A stretch of DNA of 64,000 nucleotides from assembly GCA_012934845.2 (NCBI GenBank), contig WNNJ02001574.1, positions 1-64,000 of the forward strand. The letters run 5' to 3'. Position numbers and translations under genes: made by a program. Below, piece by piece: positions 50,697 through 61,104 of this stretch; position 1 is the first letter of the stretch, and each line of letters opens with the position of its first letter. The notes below the pieces were generated by a model that was not told the origin of the DNA, did not search any database, and saw only the letters and a program-made list of their open reading frames with translations. This DNA is from Pomphorhynchus laevis (taxonomy: Eukaryota; Acanthocephala; Palaeacanthocephala; Echinorhynchida; Pomphorhynchidae).

Positions 50697-53150
50697 ATGC
50701 AGAGTACTCGTGAGCCTTTTTCACTGAATATCCTTCAGTGGAATTCGGGAGGTGCTTCTGCCCTTAGACTTCTATCTGGTAGAGATGCAGATGTTATAGT
50801 CCTTCAGGAGACGCGTTCTATCCGTCTCCCTCAGGGCATTACTCGATTCATCCCTAAACACATTTGTTCCCACTATACTCCGTACATAATCCCGCCTCAC
50901 TTATCTTCATCTCAAGGTATTTTAACCCTGGTTAAATGCTCCTTAATATCATCCCTTCTACTCAACTATTCTTGTCCAGCCCTGTATTGTTTATTAGTTT
51001 CACTCTGTAAGAACGGTAAACGCCTCAGTCTAGCCAATGTCTACATCCGTCTAGGTGAGATTCACAAGAACCGTGACCTCCTGAATAGGATTATAGATAG
51101 CGGTTATGGCATGGTACTTGGTGAGTTCAATAGCAGAACTGGTCGTTGGATTAATGCAGCACTCCGCAGAGCCAGGAACGGTTATCTTATTCACAAACCA
51201 CTGCCCCCACCTTTCATTGCACATCAACGAATTCACTCATCAACCTATTACTGCCCCATTAAAGGTGATTGCTGAAACCCCACTGCACTGAGCAGTCGCG
51301 ACAGCATCTGTCCACCTCTCATGACTTGAATCGTTGGCGGATAGAAGAGGATGTGCTGCTTCGAAGGAGATTCCACTTTGATCCTATCAGAGTGGCTTTC
51401 ATTCAGGCAGCTATTCAACGCTTCCCCCGAATTAGTAATGAGAGTCTGACCGAATTTTATTCCTACCTCTCTTCGCAAGCTACCGCGATGCTTTCGACTA
51501 CCTATAAAGGTCATGTTTACAGTGCTTGTTCCAACAAAACTCAAGACCTTAGCATACATACTCCGTCTTCCCAACCTCTCTGCTTCTGCTAGACGAGCTC
51601 TCTCGAAAGAATATTGGAGCTCTAGGTATAGGTTCCAACTAGTTAAGGATAGGGCAAGCATTGCTTCCCTTAATCCAGCCCAGTCTTCCTTCTGGAAGAT
51701 ATTTAAGAAGAAAAGTTTGTCTGTTGGAAGGATAAAGCATTGGGTTGGTTTGGTAAAATAGGTCTTGATAATGTTTTGGAGAAGTCACTATCCCTGCATA
51801 ATTATGGAGCCACTCAATCACCTCAACAAATCCTGCCTTGGGGATACTTTAGGAGTATCGATCTATCGGTCTCAGATATTCTTAACTCCTGGGGGCCGCT
51901 TTCAGGCACCTTCAAATCCGATGCTCCACTCTCTTCTCGTGTATGTCAGCTTTTGACAGCCGAACAAAGAAGAGAAGTAACATTAGTACAGGTGTTTTTA
52001 TTCCAAAGAAAAATCCGATCTCTTGTCCTAAAGACCTGCGGCCCATTTTGATTCAAAATTCCCTCGTGCCGATTTACGAGAAAGCGCTTGCCCGTAAAAT
52101 CCGCAATCATTTAAGTAGGCGAAATTTAATCCCGGCAGGTTTTCATAGGTTCGTCAAAAGTCGCTCGGTCCATTCAGCTATATGTGAAGTGCATCAGTTC
52201 TGTCCGAAGAATATTCATCAACTTGCTGTGGCTGTTTTCATTGACTTTTCTGCTGCATTTGACCGCATCTCCATTCCATTTGTTATCTCTTCTCTCAGGT
52301 CCCTTGGGTTGCCTGCGAGAATTGTGAACAGGGTGGAGATACTGCTGTACATCAAGCGTTTCTTTTATGAAGATGACCCTGATGCGCGTCAGTGTTACCC
52401 TATTACAGATGTGCCCTAAGGATCACCTCTTTCTCCTATCCTGTTTATTACTGCTTCTATTTAACTCTTTAAAATATTTAAACGCGAGAAAACGTATAGT
52501 GGTATACGCTGATGATAGCACAGCTTTGTTCTCTGGACGTAAGTGCAAAGACGCAGTCTCAGACATCAACCGATTCTTTTTAAGATTAAAAGACCATTTA
52601 ACCCAGTTCAATCTTATTTTAAAATCCACCAAATCGCAGGTGATGGTCTTTCATGGCGCCCCTGCAACTAATCAAAAACTTAAGAGATGAGCACTTTCTG
52701 CCCTCTCCTCTATTTTGACTAATCAACCCCTCCCTGTCTTCACGAGTCGAGTAAACTACCTAGGTTCTCCGTTATGGTGAACTGGCCGGCGGAAGCTGAC
52801 CTGGATAGACTTAAACGTATCCTGAAGAGAGCTAGGTGGGCCCTGAAACGGGCCCGACATCTGTCATTGAAAGGGAAAACCCAGGTGCGCATTGGGGCAC
52901 TTGGGCTATCTCGGGATTAGTCTGCTTTTCTAGAGGACGTCCCGCTGAGCAAAGGCTAAGGCTTCTCAAGCTCTTCGTCTCTCGTTTACCCATCATAGTT
53001 CGCCTCGATTGAACTCTAGAGGGGGTGATGGTGAAATACCCCGGGTGGTTTAGTCAGAAGGCGGCTTGTTGGATTGGCTGGAGGGCTCAGATCCCACCGA
53101 ACCTGAGGGCATAAGTTGGATGACTAAACAGAACGAAATACGAAGAATAT
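50697..53150 (+). pseudogene. I-like LINE ORF2 (endonuclease, RT), broken
   Basis: Endonuclease frame 50697-51275: FSLNILQWNSGGASALRLLS, RDADVIVLQETRS, RLSLANVYIRLGE and MVLGEFNSRTGRW. The linker is broken into several frames. RT: FIPKKNPISCPKDLRPILIQ, HRFVKSRSVHSAICEVHQF, VAVFIDFSAAFDRISIPFV (palm A, about 52240), DVP*GSPLSPILF (palm B, with a stop in place of K/Q) and VVYADDSTALFSG (palm C, about 52505). The 3' part LKRARWALKRARHLSLKG ends near 52870. At least five breaks. It is a different family from the I-like copy at 15.8-19.5 kb. Confidence 0.8.
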
Positions 53151-53279
53151 CTGACACATCTGTTTTTTTTTCTTTTTCTTTTTAATAACACATATCCCCA
53201 TGTACTAATTTTGTTTAAGAAAATCTTTATTTATTTACATCAGAAGTGATCAGACCATATTAGTTAAACATATACTATT

Positions 53280-53875
53280 TTTGCATAGAGTTGGTGCTCT
53301 ATTTAGTATAAGCGAAAAACGATCTAGGTCAGAACAACATCTTGATGTTAAGTGTTTCTCGAAAAAAATCTTTTGCGAAGCTTAAGTAATGTGACCTGAT
53401 TCCTCATAGTTCGATATTTACAATAAGTATCCATCCTATTTAAAGTTATTGAATGATATATGACATTTCTTAATTGCAATCAATAATTCATGATTGAACC
53501 AAGGTCCAGTAATCATGATCGAACAGAGGTCCATTAATGAACAGAATAATGCGGAGAATCTTGCGAAATATTCTACATGATGTGTTAACAGAAGCGTGTT
53601 TTAGATATCGAGAAAATCAAGGGTGACTCTATCACTATCACTACAGGAAGATGTGTTACAGTCGACGCCAAACATTTTGAAGTCACCAAACACGATAACT
53701 CTTCCAGATGAAGTAAATTTAGTCAACTGACATGCAATTGAAAATGTAGATGAACGCGGCGACTGATATATTATACCAATATTAACTTTGAAAGGAGTTC
53801 CCATCTTACACCATAAGTGTTATTACCACTCACTGCGTGATCGTCATCTAGCAAGACATTACTACTTATATTTTA
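53280..53875 (-). pseudogene. CR1-like LINE fragment (end of endonuclease)
   Basis: Minus strand 53804-53601: GTPFKVNIGIIYQSPRSSTF, GRVIVFGDFKMFGVDCN. This is the endonuclease GDFN block with N changed to K. Weaker linker sequence follows (GPWFNHELLIAIKKCHISF near 53500). It abuts the next plus-strand L2-like fragment head to head. Confidence 0.7.
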
Positions 53876-54134
53876 TTCCCCTCCTTAAGAAACAATCTCT
53901 CGACCCCTCACTTCCTTCTAGCTATCGCCCCATTTCACTCATTCATACTCTTTTTAAGCTCTTAGAGAGCCTTATCTTAATACAGATCAACGTTTATCTC
54001 TATTTATCCAATCTGTACCCTTCTTTCCAATCCGCTTTCCGCTCTAATCACTTCACAGAAATCGCCTGCATGAAAGTTTACAACGACCTACTCATTTCTC
54101 ATGACAATGCTTCATAAAGTGTTCACATTTCCCT

Positions 54135-54424
54135 CGAGACGACGAGGGAGATGAGACGACGAGAGAGATGAGACGACGAGCGAGATGATACGACGAGGGA
54201 GATGATACGACGAGGGAGATGATACGACGAGGGAGATGATACGACGAGGGAGATGATACGACGAGGGAGATGATACGACGAGGGAGATGATACGACGAGG
54301 GAGATGATACGACGAGGGAGATGATACGACGAGCGAGATGATACGACGAGCGAGATGATACGACGAGCGAGATGAGACGACGAGCGAGATGAGACGACGA
54401 GGGAGATGAGACGACGATGGAGAT
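54135..54424. repeat. 18-bp minisatellite, about 16 copies, inside an RT gene
   Basis: Units of GAGATGATACGACGAGGG and close variants (GAGACGACGAGCGAGAT and others). It begins at ATTTCCCTCGA and ends at GATGGAGATTG...CATCGTCGACCAC, so it replaces the codons for the palm A aspartate region (SLDLSSAFD in the intact copy). Because 18 is a multiple of 3, it leaves long open frames on the minus strand (ISLVVSSPSSYHLPRR repeats), which are not genes. Confidence 0.92.
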
Positions 54425-55508
54425 TGTTCTCATCACCATCGTCGACCACTCCATCCTCCTTTCTCGCCTTCGTTATGATTACGGTTTTTTCCTCCTCCGT
54501 AGCATGGATTACCTCATATCTATCCGACCGTTCTTTTCGGGTCTGTTCAATCTCATCATCCTCTCTTCCCATCCCTATTTTTTTGCGGGGTACCACAAGG
54601 TTTATTCTTAGCTCCCCTGCTTTTCTTCTACTCGGCGATCTCTTTCCGTTTATCAAACCTTACTCCTTTAACGTCATGTAATACACCGATGACATTCTCA
54701 TATATGCTCATGCACCTGCCCATCGCATACACGATATCGCAATTTCTACATCCAATTGCCCGTATTCTATCTACAAACGTCTTTCCTATCTTCATGTGGT
54801 TCTAAACCCAGACAAGTCCAAAATAATGTGGATCCTCCCCCGTCAGCCTAACAAATCTCCTCCTCCTTTATCTTTTGCTTCATCAATTATCCCCATAGTC
54901 CACAATCTCACTTTCTTATGATTCCATTTGGATGATCACTTTTCTCTTAAACCCTTCGTCCGTGACAAGATCCGCTCATTTAACTTAATTTTCCGTGACA
55001 TCCGCCGTATCCCTGTCTTATCGACTTCCGTTCCTGTATGTCTCTTCTTTCATCCCTTCTTTAACCTGAAATCGATTACTTCCTCAGCCTTTTCGCTAAT
55101 TCTCCAAAATCCATCATCCTACTCCTACAACGCATCATCAACTCAGCTGTTCGAGTGCTCCTACGTCTCCGTCGCTTCGACCACACATCCACATATCTTG
55201 CCTAACTCTCCTGACCGACCATCCAAATCCGTATACAACTCCGCCTTCTTCCCGTAACTTTTCGGCTCATCGCTGTCGGCTTCCCATCATTCATCAACCT
55301 CCCTTTCTTTGACGACACTTGTCCCACCTCTCTATCACTGCGTATCCGTTATTCCATCTTACTTCACGTTCCCAATTACTATAACAACTACGGTCTCCGA
55401 TCATTCCTCGTCGCCACCCCACTCGACTGAAATCAGCTCCCTCCTTTTTTACATTCAAATACCGCCTCCGTACCCACGTTTTCGACCCATGATTTAGACT
55501 TTTTTTTC

Positions 55509-55545
55509 GTGGTCATGTAAGCGTGCGCCGGCACGCATTTGCCAC
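55509..55545 (+). ncRNA. LINE 3'-terminal hairpin
   Basis: GTGG/CCAC and GCGTGC/GCACGC stems, loop GCCG. Followed by GTAAAAATAAATCG. Confidence 0.7.
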
Positions 55546-55639
55546 GTAAAAATAAATCGTTTTTATATGAGACTTCACATTTAACGTAATATCTTATTCA
55601 TGTATAAATGATCGTTTACATGGATAGACAGAAAACCAT

Positions 55640-55905
55640 CGATACTGATTTCATAGTTAGCGATATCAGACGCACGCTGTTTCGGTAAATACAACGGCAT
55701 CAGGAAGTTCACACCTGATAAGTGATTGGATTTCATCGATTTTTTTCATGATACTGCGAGTATCAGGATACATAACATTTAATATATAAATAACATTTAA
55801 TGTATTTAATGCGATTACATGTGATAAGGCTTTATTATTACCGGAGAATACTAGCCTACGAAAATCATCCACATATGTTTGTATGCAATTTACAATCTGC
55901 AAAGA
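55640..55905 (-). pseudogene. CR1-like LINE endonuclease N-terminal fragment
   Basis: Minus strand: YPDTRSIMKKIDEIQSLIRC, ELPDAVVFTETACVSDIANY. It matches the start of CR1-type endonucleases (N-R-S...K..E......P....TE). Little remains on either side. Confidence 0.6.
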
Positions 55906-57735
55906 AGTATGATGAACAATGCGAACGGTTTGAACACATAGGTTTACGATTCCTCTATCTTTTATAAATCCCTGTGTATTGATAAACGCCGCAGCACTAC
56001 CCGAAAAATTCGAGATTGTTAAATTAACTTTATCAGATTCTCGACGAACTTCCAGCTTTCGTTAGCAGAGGCACGGCGTTCTCTGTCGTCCCAATCTAGG
56101 TCCAGAAGGATGGGATGGAGCTCCCGTTAAGTCGATAAGAGTTAATCCGTATTAACGCAACGATGTCAGCTGTATTAAATGCAACCTAACAACTTGAGTT
56201 TATTGTTCTTATTAGCACGACCAACACGAAAGGATGTGATGATACGCATACTATTCAGAATGTCAGTGAAGAATTCGATTTGAATGTTTAATGTTCAATC
56301 AAGGTCATTTCACTCGGTAGTGGGCATATAAATAACACTGGCTGTTCGAGATGATCAAAACGTGAAATGTTCGATGCAGTTTCTACGACACTCAACTTTA
56401 GTTTTTTTACACACTTGTGTTTCTTTACAACAGCTTGATTGTACAACATCATCTAAGAATTGCTCATGATTTGAGGGTTCTCGACTACTACATTAATTTT
56501 CGATAGCATGAAAAGTATCAGATGATATTATTACCAATTGTGCCCTCTTTTTCTAAGCCAAAATGAGTATTCGTTGAAACAATTATTTTCAAACAGAAAG
56601 TCTTTAACTTTCTTGGCAAGTACCTCTGGTAGACTTAGTAACGAATTCGAAATAGTTTTCGGTCTTATATCTTCCGATGAAGTAGCTATGCTTTAGGAAT
56701 ATAAATTATATTCGCCTGATCAATCTACTATCACTAATCTGTCTTTGTGAAAGGGAGATGAGAAATAGCATCTGCCTTTGTTAGAAAAAACACCGCTTGT
56801 CGAGATCAAACTCTCAATATAACATTCACCTTGTAAATTAAATATCCTATTTGACGAAAGGTTAGTGTTTTGCTACAATCGATTCCATGATTTTCTGCAA
56901 GCTATCTTATGTAATCCATTAGGTTACTCAATTCTTCCAATAATATCGGATTTAAAGCTTAATATAGTCTCGCAATCGTTTAAAATATTTTACGCTTTTG
57001 TAAATTCATTCCTTTTATAATCCAATTAAATGGTTTATGCTGTTATAAAACAACGCCTCTGTCGAAACAGCTCACCGTTGAACGTATTTTAACTCTCCTT
57101 CCTTGTCATTAAAATCATCGATTATGTAGGAAAGTTTCAAGATTTAGGATGTTTTTTAATTCATATTTGATCTCTCTTTTCCTTGTCCATGCGGAGGTTT
57201 TAACAAATGTTCGCGATAATGCAACGACGATGATCTAGTACTGAAAAGACAAGGCTAAACCCCACTTTTCGTATGTTTGCTATCGACCTACAAGCAGGTA
57301 ATTTATGGATGAGTAAAGCAATGTCTATTTCGTCATGCAGTTTTGCTTTGCAGATCATGCGTGCCTAGAAAAGTAACTGATGTTTTCGATATTACCACTG
57401 GCGTTTTGTAAAACTATAATTTGATCTAAGTACGGAGAGTTTAATTCATGCAAATTAGAAACTGAAACCTGATTTCAACTTGAAATTAAGATATAATTGA
57501 TGCTCATTTATATTTTATTCTTATTAAAGGTACAAATTGCTTTCTTTATTTCCTTTTTTATCAAGAAATTAATTCATTATCTTTTTATTTTCTTGAACCG
57601 AATCCATCGCTACATTTAATTCTTTGAACGTTTGCATTCTGTGATTGTTTGTGTAGCCTGATGAAGTAACATTTTACTAACATACTTTTGGTACTGTCAA
57701 TATTATTATTAATGTTTCAACAGCACATAAAAGCA
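55906..57735. other. Intergenic, nothing recognised
   Basis: AT-rich to balanced. No open frame above 60 codons and no repeat that I could match inside the window. A GC-richer patch at 56040-56110 is unexplained. Confidence 0.4.
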
Positions 57736-57786
57736 TGGCTTAATTGGCTGGTTCACTGCAGAAAAAAAGAAAATATAATAAAAGTA

Positions 57787-60777
57787 TCACAAATACGGAA
57801 AAGCAGCTTTCCCCATGGCATTCTCCATCCGTAATTTCTTTTTGAATTCGTTGATATTGCTACTGCACACTGTTGACTCTCCAAGCCTATTCCACAGAGA
57901 TACAACTCGCCGATCAAATTGGACAGCTCGTGATTTTCTTATCCTTTCACGTCGCAGGGTTAAACCATGGCCTCGGAGGATATTGGATGAGCGCAAATGA
58001 AAACAATCTCGAAGTGGATGATCCAAATCATTAAGAATTTGCCAGACCATACTCATATCGATGTACCGGCGGGTCCACGTGACAGTCTCAAGTCTAAGTG
58101 CTTTTAATCGATCAGGGTACGACAAAAATTTCAGTTGCGGTGCTAGCTTGGTAGCTCTATGAAGTACCCTCTCTGAACTAATATGTTCTTTTGAATTTTG
58201 GGGATACACACACGGCGCAGCATATAGAAGACGGCTCAACACATGAGCAAAGATTAGCGGACGTAGGGCAAATTGATTAAGTGCAATGAAAGTGCGTCAA
58301 AGTTGACCGATTATCCCCAACGCATTTGAACAAGCATGTTCAGTATGTGTGACGGTACTCAAATCACTGTTTATCCACACTTTCAAGTCCTTATATTTGT
58401 TCACTCGTTCTATATCACTGCTTTGAAAGCTATAATTAACTAAAGATTGAGCATTTCCGCCACGAACACGTAAATGTTTGCATTTTGATATATTTACAAT
58501 CAACCTATTGAGCAGAGCCCAATTTTCGACTTCATCGATATCCCGTTGCAGTTTGACTATATCATTGGGTGAACGAATTGCCCGCCAGATTTTCAAATCG
58601 TCTGCATATAAAAGCATCCGAGAATCAATAAATTCCGGGATATCGTTGATGTAGACACTAAATAACAATGGACCCAATACTGAACCTTGAGGCACCCCTA
58701 TATTACATGGCCGCGAAGAAGAGTAAAAATTATCTACATGCACACAATAACTACGATTGCTTAAAAACGATTCAATCCATCTAACAAGCAAGAATGGAAT
58801 GCCACTTTTCTCTAGTTTATTTAGGAGGAGTCTATGGTCTACTCTGTCAAATGCCTTAGAGAAATCGAAGAATATGATGTCAGTAGCAATTGATACGGCT
58901 TTATTAGCTGACCAATCAAGATGGGCAGCGAGTAGATTAGTAACTGTCGAATAACCCTTACGGAAACCATGTTGCTCAGAAGCTATTACATTATTCTCAC
59001 TATAAAACTTGACCATATAACCATGTATAATTCGCTCTAACATTCTACAACATAAGCAAGTAATACTTACTGGTCTATAATTGTCTACTGAAGATCTATC
59101 ACCCTTTTTGAAGATGGGGTGAATGATCGATTGTTTCCACTCTTTTGGAAGATTCGTATCAATAATAGATTGTCGAAATATGTTACAAAGTGGTGTATAT
59201 ATTGAGTCTGCTATTCGACGAAGATATATCGAAGGTAACAAATCAGCACCTTTGGAGTTTGTCTCTTTAAGACGATGCAGTTCAGCTAAAACTTTCTCGG
59301 GAGTTATCAAATTAGCTATGTCTAAACTAGGATATGAAACACTAGCACCTCTTATCGTTTCACTGTTCTGGATAGGTTCAGAATACTCGTTTGTAGTCTC
59401 TTTGTACAAGTAAAAATGCCTTGAGAACATCTCAGCAAGGTCGTCTTCAATAACGCTATCAAAATATTGGCCAATTGTTTTATTAGCGTTCCTACTACTA
59501 TTCACATATAGAAAGAGAGCTTTGGGATCATGTCTACAACTATGAGCTAGACCATTTTCAAATAAATAGCGCTTATGTCGCTTTAAAGAATTGAAGAAAT
59601 TTCTCGCCTGCTTATAAACACCATATTCACAAAACCCACCCTTAAAGCATTTGAAACTGAAGTCACGAGCCTTCATCGCAGTAGCCAGCTCAGTATCAAA
59701 CCAACGAGCGCTTTTCCGACTAGTCTTAGACTTCAAAGGTGAGAATTTTACCATTAGAGAATAAAGCGTCACGCGAAAATGATCCCAGGCCTCGTCAACT
59801 CCGACAACAGCCGGATCAGGCCAACTTACTCTATGCAGCTTTGATGTAATAGCATCATAGTTCGCCCGAAAAACATTAATCTGACGTTTGTACCGAGCAT
59901 GATGAAACACCCTCATTTGTAAATTTAGCAAAACTTTAACTACACAGTGATCAGACAAACCAACAGGAGAATCATATTGGATACTACTGATTAATTGACT
60001 GTTTGTCGATAGGCAAAGATCAAGAAGGGAAGAACTACAACTTGAAAAGCGAGTATGTAAATCAACAAATTGAGCAAGACCACAATAAGCAAAACACTCC
60101 ATAAGGTCACAAGATTCACTATCACAAGTAGGAAGAACCGTATTCGAAGTCCATTCAACATCTGGCATATTCAGATCCCCAATTATCACAGTATCACAAT
60201 CTCCTCGCGTATACAACTCTATCTCTTCGATGAGTTTCTTAGATATTGCCTTAGGAGCACGATACACAAGACCCAGTATGATGGGTGAGCTGTTATCAAA
60301 CTTCACCTGACACCACAAACTCTCAACTCTATCAATAGACGACTTACTCAAAACGCGCACCTTAACTTCGTCTCTCATAAAGAGAGCTACGCCACCACCC
60401 CTACCCCCTATCCGATCACTACGGAACAAAGAATAGCCTGGGATGGATACCTCAGCATCGGATACATCACAATTAAGCCAAGATTCTGTAATACCAACTA
60501 TAATTGGATTAACAGACTCGATCCTAAACTTTAGCTCATCGACTTTCTGTAACAAGCTCCGAACATTACAATAAAATATACTATGACTTTTATTCACACC
60601 AGTGCGAGTAATAATATCATCTCTAGCAATCTGACACACTTCAGATCCCAAATCAGCTAGGCACTTATATGCTGTAAGACCTTGCCAAAACCCTCCACAT
60701 TCATGAGAGGCGATACATCTAATGGGGACCAACTGATTCGAATGCGTCGCCTCACTACTTGAAAATTTTGCACACAT
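57787..60777 (-). CDS. CR1-like LINE ORF2: endonuclease and RT, one frameshift
   Basis: The main frame (60777-58297, 826 codons) holds endonuclease (FYCNVRSLLQKVDELKFRIE, GITESWLNCDV, GGRGGGVALFM, IIGDLNMPDVEW, SSLLDLCL, GLSDHCVV) and RT (SIIHPIFKKGDRSSVDNYRP, HGFRKGYSTVTNLLAAH, IFFDFSKAFDRVDHRLL, NIGVPQGSVLGPLLFSVYIN, LLYADDLKIW). Near 58300 the frame shifts and the C-terminus continues in 58242-57787 (RLLYAAPCVYPQN, VVSLWNRLGEST, FKKKLRMENAM). All catalytic motifs are present, so only one change separates it from a full ORF2. Its real start is probably a little inside the given ATG, after the overlap with ORF1. Confidence 0.88.
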
Positions 60778-61070
60778 AGATTGCTCTCACCAAGTGCAAC
60801 ACGAGATGCAAGTTCTTTCTTAGCTTGAGACAATTTCTCCCTTTGAAGAGCGTCAAGATCTTTTAAGAGACTAACGTGGGATCCTTTTAAACGATATGAA
60901 TTCCGAAGAATTAACTCAGCATGTGACTGCTCTCTAAATACGGCCTTGAGTAAACGCGGCCTATTACTAAGTGTATCACGCTTACCCAGTCGAAATAATG
61001 CAACGAGTTTAACACGTTTGACAATATCCACATTGCAAGAACCAAGTACCTGCGTCAATATAAATCTCAC
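60657..61070 (-). CDS. CR1-like LINE ORF1, C-terminal part
   Basis: Reads VRFILTQVLGSCNVDIVKRV, KLVALFRLGKRDTLSNRPRL, LKAVFREQSHAELILRNSYR and AKKELASRVALGESNLCVQN to FQVVRRRIRISWSP. This is the conserved C-terminal block of CR1/Rex1-type ORF1, in a single frame, unlike the copy at 44.4 kb. The N-terminal zinc-finger part is lost through 5' truncation. The listed first codon (GTG) is inside the original gene, not a start. Confidence 0.8.
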   Translation of the reverse strand: MRFILTQVLGSCNVDIVKRVKLVALFRLGKRDTLSNRPRLLKAVFREQSHAELILRNSYRLKGSHVSLLKDLDALQREKLSQAKKELASRVALGESNLCVQNFQVVRRRIRISWSPLDVSPLMNVEGFGKVLQHISA

Positions 61071-61104
61071 ACTCTGGACGTCCTCGTCCAGAGTGTGAGA
61101 TTTA
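61061..61104. repeat. Perfect 20-bp palindrome at the truncated 5' end of the LINE
   Basis: TAAATCTCACACTCTGGACG (61061-61080), loop TCCT, then its exact complement (61085-61104). The left arm is the coding sequence of ORF1 (the codons for QSVRF). The right arm is an inverted copy of it lying outside the element. Confidence 0.92.

Larger units (their letters stand above)
53876..55565 (+). pseudogene. L2-like LINE, RT to 3' end, with minisatellite
   Basis: Same family as 11185-12775: LLKKQSLDPSLPSSYRPISL, NLYPSFQSAFRSNHFTEIAC, KVYNDLLISHD, then an 18-bp minisatellite replaces the palm A codons. It resumes TIVDHSILLSRLRYDYGFF. Palm B (near 54590) and palm C (54680: IPM-YTDDILIYAHAPAHRI, YADD changed to YTDD) are in other frames. 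The thumb runs to 55200, then the C-terminus and a 3' UTR with hairpin 55509-55545. Many breaks. Confidence 0.83.
57740..61083 (-). mobile_element. CR1-like LINE, 5'-truncated, nearly intact ORF2
   Basis: Minus-strand element with the last part of ORF1 (61070-60657), ORF2 (60777-57787, one frameshift) and a short 3' UTR ending in an AT-rich stretch near 57740. Its ORF1/ORF2 overlap is 121 bases. The 5' end is cut inside ORF1 and carries an inverted copy of its own first 20 bases. Related to but distinct from the copy at 43.4-47.7 kb. Confidence 0.85.

Noticed and set aside
54135-54424. CRISPR-like array of short repeats
   Set aside because: Units are contiguous 18-mers with no spacers, and the genome is eukaryotic.
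54092-54656. Minus-strand repeat protein of up to 177 residues (ISLVVSSPSSYHLPRR units)
   Set aside because: It is the translation of an 18-bp minisatellite embedded in a dead LINE; no start context or flanking domain supports a gene.
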